DNA of 64,000 bases from Phenylobacterium sp. (GTDB taxonomy: Bacteria > Pseudomonadota > Alphaproteobacteria > Caulobacterales > Caulobacteraceae). The stretch covers positions 244,863 through 308,862 of the forward strand of contig JADBYZ010000013.1 of assembly GCA_020402745.1 (NCBI GenBank), written 5' to 3'. Below are positions 1-7,955 of this stretch, in pieces (positions within the stretch are counted from its first letter, which is position 1; each line of letters begins with the position of its first letter). The position numbers and the translations under genes are program-made. Below the pieces are notes generated by a model. That model saw nothing but the letters and a program-made list of their open reading frames with translations, was not told where the DNA came from and did no database searches.

Positions 1-574
1 TCTCCTGGGCGTGGACGCCAAGGGGGATGACCGGGAGTTGGGGGCGGGGCCGCAGCTCGCCGCCAAAGCGCTCGCCCAGGAAGTCGCCCCAACCCTCAAA
101 CATGTTAGAGAGGGTGTCGCGTACGGCGGGGGAGGTGCAGATGACGGCGTCCCAGGACTGCACTGGGGCGGTCAGGGCGCTGGCGATGATCTGGCGCATG
201 GCCGGCGGCGCCAGGGTGTGGATCAGGCCGACCAGGCTGTAGCCCCGGTCGCCTGTCGCCTTGCGGCGGATCCAGGCCAGGGCGTCGAGGTCGGGCTGGC
301 CTCGGAACAGGACCCCGCCCTCCGCCGCCGCCTCGGTGGACAACACGCTGCCCCCGGCGAGCCCGCAGGGGGGATGGCCCTCCGGGAAGAGGTCCGTCGC
401 TACGTCGGCATCGGCGACGGGCAGGTTCGACAACAGGTCCACCCGGGCGTACCCGCCGTACGCCGCGAGGGCCCGGTAGAGCTGGAGGTTGGCCACGTCC
501 TTGCCGAACGGGTTCGCCTTCAGGCCGATCCGACCGGGCGGGTGGTAGATTGCGAGCCTGGACCCTGATTTCAC
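1..574 (-). CDS. glycosyltransferase, N-terminal part (runs off the window)
   Basis: This minus-strand reading frame starts at a GTG at 574, with GGAGG about 10 nt upstream and an in-frame stop further upstream. It runs through the window edge. The visible 191 residues begin VKSGSRLAIYHPPGRIG and then read NPFGKDVANLQLYRALA, with later stretches on early-termination-free sense codons. This pattern (short beta strand, glycine-rich loop, then a conserved N-terminal helix) suggests the acceptor-binding half of a GT-B family 4 glycosyltransferase. The donor-binding half lies outside the window, so the sugar and acceptor cannot be named. It lies downstream of gabD on the same strand with a gap of about 100 nt and could be co-transcribed. 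The family assignment is moderate; the reading frame itself is well supported by codon use. Confidence 0.55.
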   Translation of the reverse strand, partial: MKSGSRLAIYHPPGRIGLKANPFGKDVANLQLYRALAAYGGYARVDLLSNLPVADADVATDLFPEGHPPCGLAGGSVLSTEAAAEGGVLFRGQPDLDALAWIRRKATGDRGYSLVGLIHTLAPPAMRQIIASALTAPVQSWDAVICTSPAVRDTLSNMFEGWGDFLGERFGGELRPRPQLPVIPLGVHAQE

Positions 575-680
575 CTGAGTCTCCGCCTCCCTGATCCTGG
601 CGCACCCGCAGAATCACTGGTGATAGAGACCAGTCTCCCGGGCGTTCGGCAAGGGCGCCCTGCGCCCGGCCCGCGCCCGA

Positions 681-2183
681 TCATACCGAGAGGCAGACCA
701 TCTTGGTCTCGAGGTACTCCTCGAGGCCATACCTGGACCCCTCGCGGCCCAGGCCGGACTCCTTGACCCCGCCGAAGGGGGCGACCTCGGTGGAGATCAG
801 GCCGGTGTTCAGGCCCACCATGCCGGCCTCCAGCCCCTCGCTCATCCGCCACGACCGGGAAAGGTCGCGGGTGTAGACATAGGCCGCCAGGCCCGAGCGG
901 GTGTCGTTCGCCAAGGCCAGAACCTCGGCCTCCGTCGTGAACCGCACCAGGCCGGCGACCGGCCCGAAGGTCTCCTCGCGATTGATGAGGGCGCCCGGGG
1001 CGACGTCGGTCAGGACGGTCGGGGCGTAGAAGCTGCCCTCTCCCGGCAGGCGCTGGGCGCCGGCCAGGACCCGCGCCCCCCCAGCCAGGGCGTCGGCCAC
1101 ATGACGCTCCACCTTGTCGAGGGCTGCGGCGTTGATCAGCGGGCCCTGGTCGGTGGGACCCGCCAGGCCGTCCCCGACGCGGAGGGCCGAAACCCGGGCG
1201 GCCAGGGCGGCGGCGAAGGCGTCATAGATTCCCGCCTGTACGTAGATGCGGTTAGCGCAAACGCAGGTCTGGCCGGTATTGCGGAACTTGGAGGCGAGGA
1301 GTCCCTCCGCCGCAGCCTCCAGGTCGGCGTCGTCGAAGATGATGAAGGGGGCGTTGCCGCCCAGCTCGAGGGAGACCCGCTTGACCGTGCCCATGCAGGC
1401 CGCCGCCAGGCGCTTGCCCACGGCGGTGGAGCCGGTGAAGGTGAACTTGGCCACATCCGGTGAGGCGGTCAGCACCTCGCCGATAGGGGCCGGGGCGCCG
1501 GTCACGACATTGAATACCCCGGCGGGAACCCCGGCCTCGTCCGCCAGGACGGCCAGGGCCAGGGCGGTGAAGGGCGTCAGCTCCGAGGGCTTGAGCACGA
1601 CCGTGCAGCCGGCGGCGAGGGCCGGCGCGACCTTCCGGGTGACCATGGCGGCGGGAAAGTTCCAGGGGGTCACCGCGGCGACCACGCCGACCGCCTGCTT
1701 CAGGACCAGGAGACGCTTGTCCGCCTGATGCCCGGGGATGACGTCGCCATAGGCCCGCCGGGCCTCTTCAGCGAACCATTCGATGAAGGCCGCGGCGTAG
1801 ACGATCTCACCCTCGGCCTCCGCCAGGGGCTTGCCCTGCTCAGCGGTCAGCAGCCGGGCGAGGTCGGACTTCGCCTCCATCACCCGGTCATACCAGCGGC
1901 GAAGGATGACCGAGCGCGCCTTCGCCGTCAGGCCGCGCCAGGCGGGCAGGGCTTCCCGGGCTGCCGCCACCGCCGCAAGGGTGCCCTCGGCGCCGAGATC
2001 CGGAACCCGGCCCAGGACCTGGCCGCTGGCCGGGTTGGTCACCTCGATCGATGCCTTACAGGAGCGCTCGACGCCGCCGATCCAGGCGGCCTGGCGAAGG
2101 AGGCCTGGATCCGACAGTCCGGGAACCGATGGCCCGCCGGTCGAGGCGCCGGGCGCAGGTGCGCTGGGGCCTGGGGTCGTCAT
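681..2183 (-). CDS. gabD: NAD(P)-dependent succinate-semialdehyde dehydrogenase family protein
   Basis: A 500-residue aldehyde dehydrogenase that would oxidise succinate semialdehyde to succinate in the cytoplasm, feeding the TCA cycle. All hallmark motifs are visible: TPWNFP near residue 172, the cofactor-loop FTGSTAVGK at 249-257, the general base Glu273 in LELGGN, and the nucleophile Cys307 in NTGQTC. The C-terminal FGGVKESGLGREG stretch is typical of the GabD branch. The protein is slightly longer than E. coli GabD because of a proline/glycine/serine-rich N-terminus of about 25 residues. No good Shine-Dalgarno precedes the ATG at 2183, so the true start may lie further in. The exact aldehyde substrate is inferred from the family. 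Confidence 0.85.
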   Translation of the reverse strand: MTTPGPSAPAPGASTGGPSVPGLSDPGLLRQAAWIGGVERSCKASIEVTNPASGQVLGRVPDLGAEGTLAAVAAAREALPAWRGLTAKARSVILRRWYDRVMEAKSDLARLLTAEQGKPLAEAEGEIVYAAAFIEWFAEEARRAYGDVIPGHQADKRLLVLKQAVGVVAAVTPWNFPAAMVTRKVAPALAAGCTVVLKPSELTPFTALALAVLADEAGVPAGVFNVVTGAPAPIGEVLTASPDVAKFTFTGSTAVGKRLAAACMGTVKRVSLELGGNAPFIIFDDADLEAAAEGLLASKFRNTGQTCVCANRIYVQAGIYDAFAAALAARVSALRVGDGLAGPTDQGPLINAAALDKVERHVADALAGGARVLAGAQRLPGEGSFYAPTVLTDVAPGALINREETFGPVAGLVRFTTEAEVLALANDTRSGLAAYVYTRDLSRSWRMSEGLEAGMVGLNTGLISTEVAPFGGVKESGLGREGSRYGLEEYLETKMVCLSV

Positions 2184-2400
2184 TGACCGAGGACCGCCCC
2201 AAAGGAGGCGGCCGGCCCGACCTTCGCAAGGCCGGGGCCGCCCGCCTGCGCCGCTGGGAGGCCTTCTGGGGCGTCGGACATTGTCCCGGGAAGGGTCATG
2301 GGGGCCGTCGAAGCTGGAGTGATGGGCGCAAAGCTACAGAGGAACCCCCCACTTGGAAAGCGACCCCGCCGTTCGGCGATCGCCAGGCCCGGCGCAGAGT

Positions 2401-2414
2401 TTGCGCTGGATCAA
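2401..2414 (+). promoter_or_regulatory. FixK/FNR-type box upstream of ccoN
   Basis: TTGCGCTGGATCAA matches the FixK/FNR consensus: it fits TTG(A/C)-N6-(T/G)CAA exactly and TTGAT-N4-ATCAA with two mismatches in the left half. It ends 59 nt before the ccoN start codon, a distance that suits activation of the oxidase operon at low oxygen. In Caulobacter and rhizobia FixK is known to activate ccoNOQP. Here the link is inferred from sequence and position. Confidence 0.7.
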
Positions 2415-2473
2415 GGCCGCCCGCCCTGCGCTGCGGCATGGCTGCCTGAACGACCACTGGGGACTTGCGGGTT

Positions 2474-4120
2474 ATGACGGATACTACAGCCCAGCAGGAC
2501 TCGCCGCCTGGCGCGGTGGCCCTGCTGATCCTCTCGGCGGTGGGCGCCTTCCTGGCGCTGATAGCGACAGGGCTTTCGCCCGATCCCCTCTTCAGGCTCG
2601 AGGGCTGGATTTTCACCTTTGCGGCGCTGGCTTCGGCCGCGGCCCTGACCGTCGGCGTGGCCAACGGGCGCTACCAGGCCGATCCCGGACGGTATGAGGA
2701 CGGGGTCATCCGGGCCGGCGCCATCGCCACCGTCTTCTGGGCCATTGTCGGCATGCTGGTGGGCGTGGTCATCGCCCTGCAGCTGGCCTGGCCCCGGATC
2801 TTCTACTTCCCGGAAGCGGGATGGCTGAATTTCGGCCGCCTGCGCCCTCTCCATACCTCCGGGGTGATCTTCGCCTTCGGCGGCAACGCCCTGATCGCCA
2901 CCTCCTTCTACGTCGTCCAGCGCACCTGCAGGGCCCGGCTCGCGGGCGGCATGGCCGGCTGGTTCGTCTTCTGGGGCTACCAGCTCTTCATCGTCATGGC
3001 CGCCGTGGGCTACCTGGCCGGCATCACCGAGGGTCGGGAGTACGCCGAGCCCGAATGGTTCGTGGACCTGTGGCTGACCCTCGTTTGGGTCGTCTACCTG
3101 CTGGTCTTCCTGGGCACCCTCTGGAAGCGCAAGGAGCCCCACATCTACGTGGCCAACTGGTTCTACCTGGCCTTCATCGTGACGGTGGCCCTGCTGCACA
3201 TCGTCAACAACCTGTCCCTGCCGGTCAGCCTTCTGGGGACCAAGAGCTATTCCCTCTTCGCCGGCGTCCAGGACGCCCTGACCCAGTGGTGGTACGGCCA
3301 CAATGCGGTCGGCTTCTTCCTGACCGCCGGCTTCCTCGCCATCATGTACTACTTCGTGCCCAAGCGGGCGGAGAAGCCGGTCTATTCCTACCGCCTGTCC
3401 ATCGTCCACTTCTGGTCCCTGATCTTCATCTACATCTGGGCCGGGCCGCACCACCTGCACTACACAGCCCTGCCGCAATGGGCCCAGACCCTGGGCATGA
3501 CCTTCTCGATCATGCTGTGGATGCCGTCCTGGGGCGGCATGATCAACGGCCTGATGACCCTGTCAGGGGCCTGGGACAAGCTGCGCACCGATCCGGTCCT
3601 GAGGATGATGGCGGTGGCCGTGGGCTTCTACGGCATGTCGACCTTCGAGGGCCCGCTGATGTCCATCCGGGCGGTGAACGCCCTCAGCCACTACACCGAC
3701 TGGACCATCGGCCACGTGCACTCCGGCGCCCTCGGCTGGGTCGGCTTCATCAGCTTCGGCGCCATCTACTGCCTCGTGCCCTGGCTGTGGAAGAAGGACG
3801 GGCTCTACTCCAACGCCCTGGTTGAGTGGCACTTCTGGATCGCGACCCTGGGCCTGCTCTTCTACATCGCCGCCATGTGGGTGTCGGGGATCGGCGAGGG
3901 GCTGATGTGGCGCGAATACACACCACAGGGCTTCCTGGCGAACAGCTTCGTGGAGACCGTCTCCGCCAAGCAGGTGGCGAACATTGTCCGGGCCCTCGGC
4001 GGGGTCATGTACCTCTCCGGCGCCGTGATCATGGCCTACAACATCTACCGGACCATCCGGCAGCCGGCCCCCTCCGTCCTGCCGAAGGCCTCCGGTCCCA
4101 TCGTCGCGGCTGCGGCCTGA
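2474..4120 (+). CDS. ccoN: cbb3-type cytochrome c oxidase subunit I
   Basis: The catalytic, proton-pumping subunit of the high-affinity cbb3 oxidase in the inner membrane; it reduces oxygen to water. The protein has 548 residues and a dozen hydrophobic segments. Metal-site histidines are visible: the low-spin heme site in [12 protein letters not shown] (near 126), the CuB histidine in WYGHNAV (near 275), the paired CuB histidines in GPHHLHY (near 325), and the heme histidines in HVHSGALGW (near 413). The ATG at 2474 was chosen over a TTG at 2465 because the protein then begins MTDTTAQQ, like other CcoN proteins. It is the first gene of ccoNOQP-GHIS. It lies behind the FixK-type box, so induction by low oxygen is likely. 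Confidence 0.96.
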   Translation: MTDTTAQQDSPPGAVALLILSAVGAFLALIATGLSPDPLFRLEGWIFTFAALASAAALTVGVANGRYQADPGRYEDGVIRAGAIATVFWAIVGMLVGVVIALQLAWPRIFYFPEAGWLNFGRLRPLHTSGVIFAFGGNALIATSFYVVQRTCRARLAGGMAGWFVFWGYQLFIVMAAVGYLAGITEGREYAEPEWFVDLWLTLVWVVYLLVFLGTLWKRKEPHIYVANWFYLAFIVTVALLHIVNNLSLPVSLLGTKSYSLFAGVQDALTQWWYGHNAVGFFLTAGFLAIMYYFVPKRAEKPVYSYRLSIVHFWSLIFIYIWAGPHHLHYTALPQWAQTLGMTFSIMLWMPSWGGMINGLMTLSGAWDKLRTDPVLRMMAVAVGFYGMSTFEGPLMSIRAVNALSHYTDWTIGHVHSGALGWVGFISFGAIYCLVPWLWKKDGLYSNALVEWHFWIATLGLLFYIAAMWVSGIGEGLMWREYTPQGFLANSFVETVSAKQVANIVRALGGVMYLSGAVIMAYNIYRTIRQPAPSVLPKASGPIVAAAA

Positions 4121-4133
4121 AGGGAACGGGAAC

Positions 4134-4868
4134 ATGTGGAAGAACCACTCAAAACTTGAACGTCATTCGCTGCTCCTGGTCCTCGGCATCCTCCTGGTGG
4201 TGTCGGTGGGCGGGCTCGTCGAGATCGCACCCCTCTTCTTTCTGGAGAGCACGATCGAGAAGGTGAAGGGTGTCCGGCCCTACACGCCGCTGGAACAGGC
4301 GGGCCGGGACATCTACGTGCGGGAGGGCTGCTATGTCTGCCACTCGCAGATGATCCGCCCCCTGCGCGACGAGGTCGAAAGGTACGGGCACTACAGCCTC
4401 GCGGCCGAAAGCATGTACGACCATCCCTTCCAGTGGGGCTCCAAGCGCACGGGTCCCGACCTGGCCCGGGTGGGGGGCAAGTACTCGGACGCCTGGCACG
4501 TCCAGCACCTGACCGACCCACGGGCCGTGGTGCCGGAATCGATCATGCCCCCCTACGCCTTCCTGGCCCAGAAGGACCTCAAGGTCGACGATATCGAGGC
4601 CCGCCTGAGGACCCTGACCCGGGTGGGTGTTCCGTATACGGAGACCGCCCTGAAGAATGCCCGGGCGGACCTTGCGGCCCAGGTCGATCCGACACTCTCC
4701 GGCGCCAGCCTTGCCCGCTATTACGGCGAAAAGGTCAACCGGCGCGACTTTGACGGCGATCCGGAGCGACTGACCGAGATGGACGCCCTTGTGGCCTATC
4801 TCCAGATGCTGGGTACCCTGGTCGACTTCCGCACCTACAAGGCCGACGCGGCGGAGAACCTGCGATGA
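4134..4868 (+). CDS. ccoO: cbb3-type cytochrome c oxidase subunit II (monoheme)
   Basis: A membrane-anchored monoheme cytochrome c of the cbb3 oxidase that passes electrons from CcoP to the CcoN hemes. The 244 residues contain one N-terminal transmembrane helix (about 11-36) and a periplasmic domain with the heme c motif CYVCH at residues 66-70. The usual CcoO block [11 protein letters not shown] follows, then the downstream Met ligand region SIMPPYAFL. The length matches the family. The gene follows ccoN by 13 nt with GAAGGGAACGGGAAC before the ATG. Its last codons overlap ccoQ in an ATGA junction, which indicates translational coupling. Confidence 0.96.
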   Translation: MWKNHSKLERHSLLLVLGILLVVSVGGLVEIAPLFFLESTIEKVKGVRPYTPLEQAGRDIYVREGCYVCHSQMIRPLRDEVERYGHYSLAAESMYDHPFQWGSKRTGPDLARVGGKYSDAWHVQHLTDPRAVVPESIMPPYAFLAQKDLKVDDIEARLRTLTRVGVPYTETALKNARADLAAQVDPTLSGASLARYYGEKVNRRDFDGDPERLTEMDALVAYLQMLGTLVDFRTYKADAAENLR

Positions 4869-5044
4869 GCGGCCTGAGCTACGAGCAGGTCGCCCGCTTC
4901 GCCCAGCAGGGAGGCACCCTCTACTTCGTGGTCATTTTCCTGGCCGGCGTTGTCTACGCCCTGTGGCCCAAGAACCGCCAGGCCTTCCGGGACATGGCCC
5001 ATCTGCCGCTGAGAGAAGACGAGGACGACCATGTCGGCTCCTGA
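4865..5044 (+). CDS. ccoQ: cbb3-type oxidase subunit CcoQ
   Basis: A 59-residue single-span membrane protein beginning [17 protein letters not shown]. It has one hydrophobic helix (about 19-35, [17 protein letters not shown]) and a charged cytoplasmic tail. The PKNRQAF sequence directly after the helix is characteristic of CcoQ/FixQ. In this family the protein stabilises the cbb3 complex. It overlaps ccoO by four nucleotides (ATGA) and runs 14 nt into ccoP in another frame, so the three genes are tightly coupled. It is short enough to be missed by automatic calling. Confidence 0.9.
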   Translation: MSGLSYEQVARFAQQGGTLYFVVIFLAGVVYALWPKNRQAFRDMAHLPLREDEDDHVGS

Positions 5045-5900
5045 AACCCAGAACGACTCTGGCCCGGTTCCCACCACCGGCCATGAGTGGGACGGCATCC
5101 GCGAGCTGGACAATCCGCTCCCGCGCTGGTGGCTCTGGATCTTCTACGCCTCGGTGGTCTACGCCATCGGCTACTGGATCCTCATGCCGGCCTGGCCGGG
5201 ACTGACGGGCTACACCCGCGGCGTTCTGGGCAAGTCTGATCGCGCCGCGGTCGTCGAGCAGCTGTCGGAACTGAAGACCCAGCGAGGCCAGCAGAACGCC
5301 CGCCTGACCCAGGCCTCCCTGCAGGAGATCGAGAGCGATCCCAAGCTCCAGGCCCACGCCCTGGCCGTCGGCCAGTCCGTGTTCGGCGACAACTGCGCCA
5401 CCTGCCATGGGGTCGGCGGAATCGGAAGCAAGGGCTATGCGAACCTCCGGGATGACGTCTGGCTCTGGGGCGGGACGCTGGACGACATCCACCGCACCCT
5501 CCAGTACGGCATCCGTTCGGGCCATCCCCAGGCGCGTTTCTCGCAGATGCCCGCCTTCGGCAGGGACCAGATCCTGACCGCCGCCCAGGTGGGCGACCTG
5601 ACCGAGTTCGTGGTCGCCCTGTCAGGGCGCCCGGCGAATGCGGCGGCGGTCCAGAGGGCGGCGCCGGTCTATGCGGCCAACTGCGTCGCCTGCCACGGGC
5701 CTGAAGGCCGGGGCGATACCCTCCAGGGCGCGCCCAACCTGACGGACAAGGAATGGCTCTACGGCTCAGCGCGCCAGGACATCAAGGCGCAGATCCACGC
5801 AGGCCGGGGCGGCGTCATGCCGGCCTGGTCCGGGCGACTGGACCCGGAAACCGTCAAGGCCCTGGCCGTCTACGTCCACGCCAACGCCGCCGGACAATGA
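5031..5900 (+). CDS. ccoP: cbb3-type cytochrome c oxidase subunit III (diheme)
   Basis: The diheme cytochrome c subunit that receives electrons from soluble or membrane cytochrome c. In 289 residues it has an N-terminal FixP-like region with the usual WDGIRELDNPLPRWW block, one transmembrane helix (about 34-55), and two cytochrome c domains. The heme motifs are CATCH (122-126) and CVACH (218-222), with Met ligands in QMPAFG and VMPAWSG. The length is standard. Its start overlaps ccoQ, and it is followed 13 nt later by ccoG. Confidence 0.96.
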   Translation: MSAPETQNDSGPVPTTGHEWDGIRELDNPLPRWWLWIFYASVVYAIGYWILMPAWPGLTGYTRGVLGKSDRAAVVEQLSELKTQRGQQNARLTQASLQEIESDPKLQAHALAVGQSVFGDNCATCHGVGGIGSKGYANLRDDVWLWGGTLDDIHRTLQYGIRSGHPQARFSQMPAFGRDQILTAAQVGDLTEFVVALSGRPANAAAVQRAAPVYAANCVACHGPEGRGDTLQGAPNLTDKEWLYGSARQDIKAQIHAGRGGVMPAWSGRLDPETVKALAVYVHANAAGQ

Positions 5901-5913
5901 ATGAGCCCTCGCC

Positions 5914-7458
5914 ATGACCGTCGTCATTGACCGGACCCGCGCCGGTCAGAAGGAAGCCGGTCCCGCCTCGGCGGCGGAGAAGGCCCGCCGTCGGGGCGAC
6001 CCGGGCGGCGGCCTCTACAAGCCCCGGACGCCCATCTATCCCAAGCAGGTCCGCGGCCCCTGGCGGAACCTCAAGTGGGCCCTGATGATCGTCACCCTGG
6101 CGATCTATTACGTTACGCCCTGGATCCGCTGGGAGCGCCCGGGCGCCCTGCCCGACCAGGCGATCCTGGTCGACTTCGCCGGCCGGCGCTTCTATCTTTT
6201 CGACCTGCAGTTCTGGCCACAGGAAGTCTATTTCATCACCGGCCTCCTGGTGATGGCCGCCCTGGCCCTGTTCCTGGCCAGCGCCCTCTTTGGCCGGCTC
6301 TGGTGCGGCTATGCCTGTCCACAGACGATCTGGACCGACCTCTTCCTCCAGGTCGAGCGCCTGTTCGAGGGCGACCGCAACGCCCGCATGCGGCGGGACG
6401 CGGCGTCCTGGTCCCTCGACAAGGCCTGGCGCAAGGCCGGCAAGCACCTGGTCTGGCTGGGCATTGCCTTCGGCACCGGGGGCGCCTGGATCCTCTACTT
6501 CCATGACGCCCCGACCGTCCTGGTCCAGTTCTGGACCGGCCAGGCGCCCGCGACGGCCTATATCTTCTGCGCCCTCCTGACCTTCACCACCTATGTCTTC
6601 GCCGGGACCCTGCGCGAGCAGGTGTGCACCTACATGTGCCCCTGGCCCCGCATCCAGGGCGCCCTTATCGACCAGGACTCCCTGCAGGTCACCTACCGGA
6701 TCGACCGGGGCGAGCCGCGCGGTCCGCACAAGAAGGGCGCCTCCTGGGAGGGCCGGGGCGGATGCATCGACTGCGACCAATGCGTTGTGGTCTGCCCCAT
6801 GGGCATCGACATCCGAAACGGCGCCCAGCTGGAGTGCATCAACTGCGGCCTGTGCGCCGACGCCTGCGACGAGATGATGGACCGGATCGACCGGCCCCGG
6901 GGCCTGATCGGCTACGACACGGACAAGGCCGTGGCGGCCCGGGCGGCGGGACAGGCGGCCGTCTATCGGCTGGTCCGGCCCCGGACCCTGTACTACGCCG
7001 CCGCCCTGGTCCTGGTCTGCGGCCTCATGCTGTGGGGCCTGGCCCAGCGCCAGGCCTTCGACGTCCACGTCCTGCGTGACCGCAACCCCATCGCCGTGCG
7101 GCTGGCCGACGGATCGGTGCGCAACGGCTACACCCTGAAGATCGCCAACCGCAGCTTCGCCGACGCCGACGCCCGGATCCGGTTCATCGGGCCTTCCGGC
7201 GCCCTCCTCAAGACGCCGGCGGCGCCGGTCGCCGCTGACGGGGTCAGCGCCCGGATCGAGGCCAACACCGTCCGCGCCGTCCGGGTCTTCGTCACCCTGC
7301 CCGAGCCCGACTCCGAGCCCGGGGAAGACAGGGACGAGGGCGACGGCGAGGGCGAGAGCGAGGGCGAGAGCCTGCCCGTCGCCTTCGCCGTGACCCTGCC
7401 GGAGGGCGCCATGACCGTGAAGTCGACCTTCATTACCGATCCCGGAGCCCGTCCATGA
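5914..7458 (+). CDS. ccoG: cytochrome c oxidase accessory protein CcoG (FixG)
   Basis: A membrane iron-sulfur protein that acts in copper delivery during cbb3 assembly by reducing Cu(II). The 514 residues show several transmembrane helices in the first 260 residues, including CGYACPQTIW. From about residue 284 there is a ferredoxin-like double 4Fe-4S region (CIDCDQCVVVCP, CINCGLCADAC). A periplasmic C-terminal Ig-like domain follows. An unusual aspartate/glutamate/glycine/serine-rich insert lies at roughly 464-492 inside that C-terminal domain. The stop codon overlaps the ATG of ccoH. Confidence 0.94.
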   Translation: MTVVIDRTRAGQKEAGPASAAEKARRRGDPGGGLYKPRTPIYPKQVRGPWRNLKWALMIVTLAIYYVTPWIRWERPGALPDQAILVDFAGRRFYLFDLQFWPQEVYFITGLLVMAALALFLASALFGRLWCGYACPQTIWTDLFLQVERLFEGDRNARMRRDAASWSLDKAWRKAGKHLVWLGIAFGTGGAWILYFHDAPTVLVQFWTGQAPATAYIFCALLTFTTYVFAGTLREQVCTYMCPWPRIQGALIDQDSLQVTYRIDRGEPRGPHKKGASWEGRGGCIDCDQCVVVCPMGIDIRNGAQLECINCGLCADACDEMMDRIDRPRGLIGYDTDKAVAARAAGQAAVYRLVRPRTLYYAAALVLVCGLMLWGLAQRQAFDVHVLRDRNPIAVRLADGSVRNGYTLKIANRSFADADARIRFIGPSGALLKTPAAPVAADGVSARIEANTVRAVRVFVTLPEPDSEPGEDRDEGDGEGESEGESLPVAFAVTLPEGAMTVKSTFITDPGARP

Positions 7459-7955
7459 GCCCGTCCCCCACGCGCGCGACCTCCGCCCCCGCCGGCGGCT
7501 GGACCCTCACCGGCTGGCATGTCCTGGGCATCGTCGTCGGCTTCTTCGCCATCATCATCGCCCTGAACATCTGGTTCCTGACCCTGGCCTACCGCACCTT
7601 CCCGGGCCAGGTCTCCGAGACCCCTTATGAGGACGGCGTCGCCTTCAACAGCCGGATCGCCCGCCAGGAGGCCCAGGCCCGCCTCGGCTGGACCGCCGCC
7701 GCCGCCGCCGGGCCCGGCAGGGCGCGGGTGGAGATGCGCGACGCCTCGGGCGCCCCCCTGCGCGGCCTCGTGCTGACAGGCCGGCTTGAACGCCCCGCCA
7801 CCGAGGCGGGCCGGACCGACCTGCGCTTCTCAGAGACCGCCCCCGGCCGCTACGAGGCGACCGTTCCCGACCTCTCCGGCGCCTGGGACCTGAGCTTTGT
7901 CGCCCGGGGCGAGGGTCACGCCTTCGAGGGCTCGCGGAGGGTCACATGGCCCTGA
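7455..7955 (+). CDS. ccoH: cbb3 assembly protein FixH/CcoH
   Basis: A 166-residue single-pass inner-membrane protein required for cbb3 oxidase assembly and stability. The N-terminal cytoplasmic stretch is proline- and alanine-rich. A transmembrane helix (about 24-46, containing GWHVLGIVVGFFAIIIALN) is followed by the family feature YRTFPGQV-PYEDGVAFN. The periplasmic domain is beta-rich. It overlaps ccoG (ATGA) and ccoI by about 10 nt, which places it firmly in the assembly operon. Confidence 0.9.
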   Translation: MSPSPTRATSAPAGGWTLTGWHVLGIVVGFFAIIIALNIWFLTLAYRTFPGQVSETPYEDGVAFNSRIARQEAQARLGWTAAAAAGPGRARVEMRDASGAPLRGLVLTGRLERPATEAGRTDLRFSETAPGRYEATVPDLSGAWDLSFVARGEGHAFEGSRRVTWP

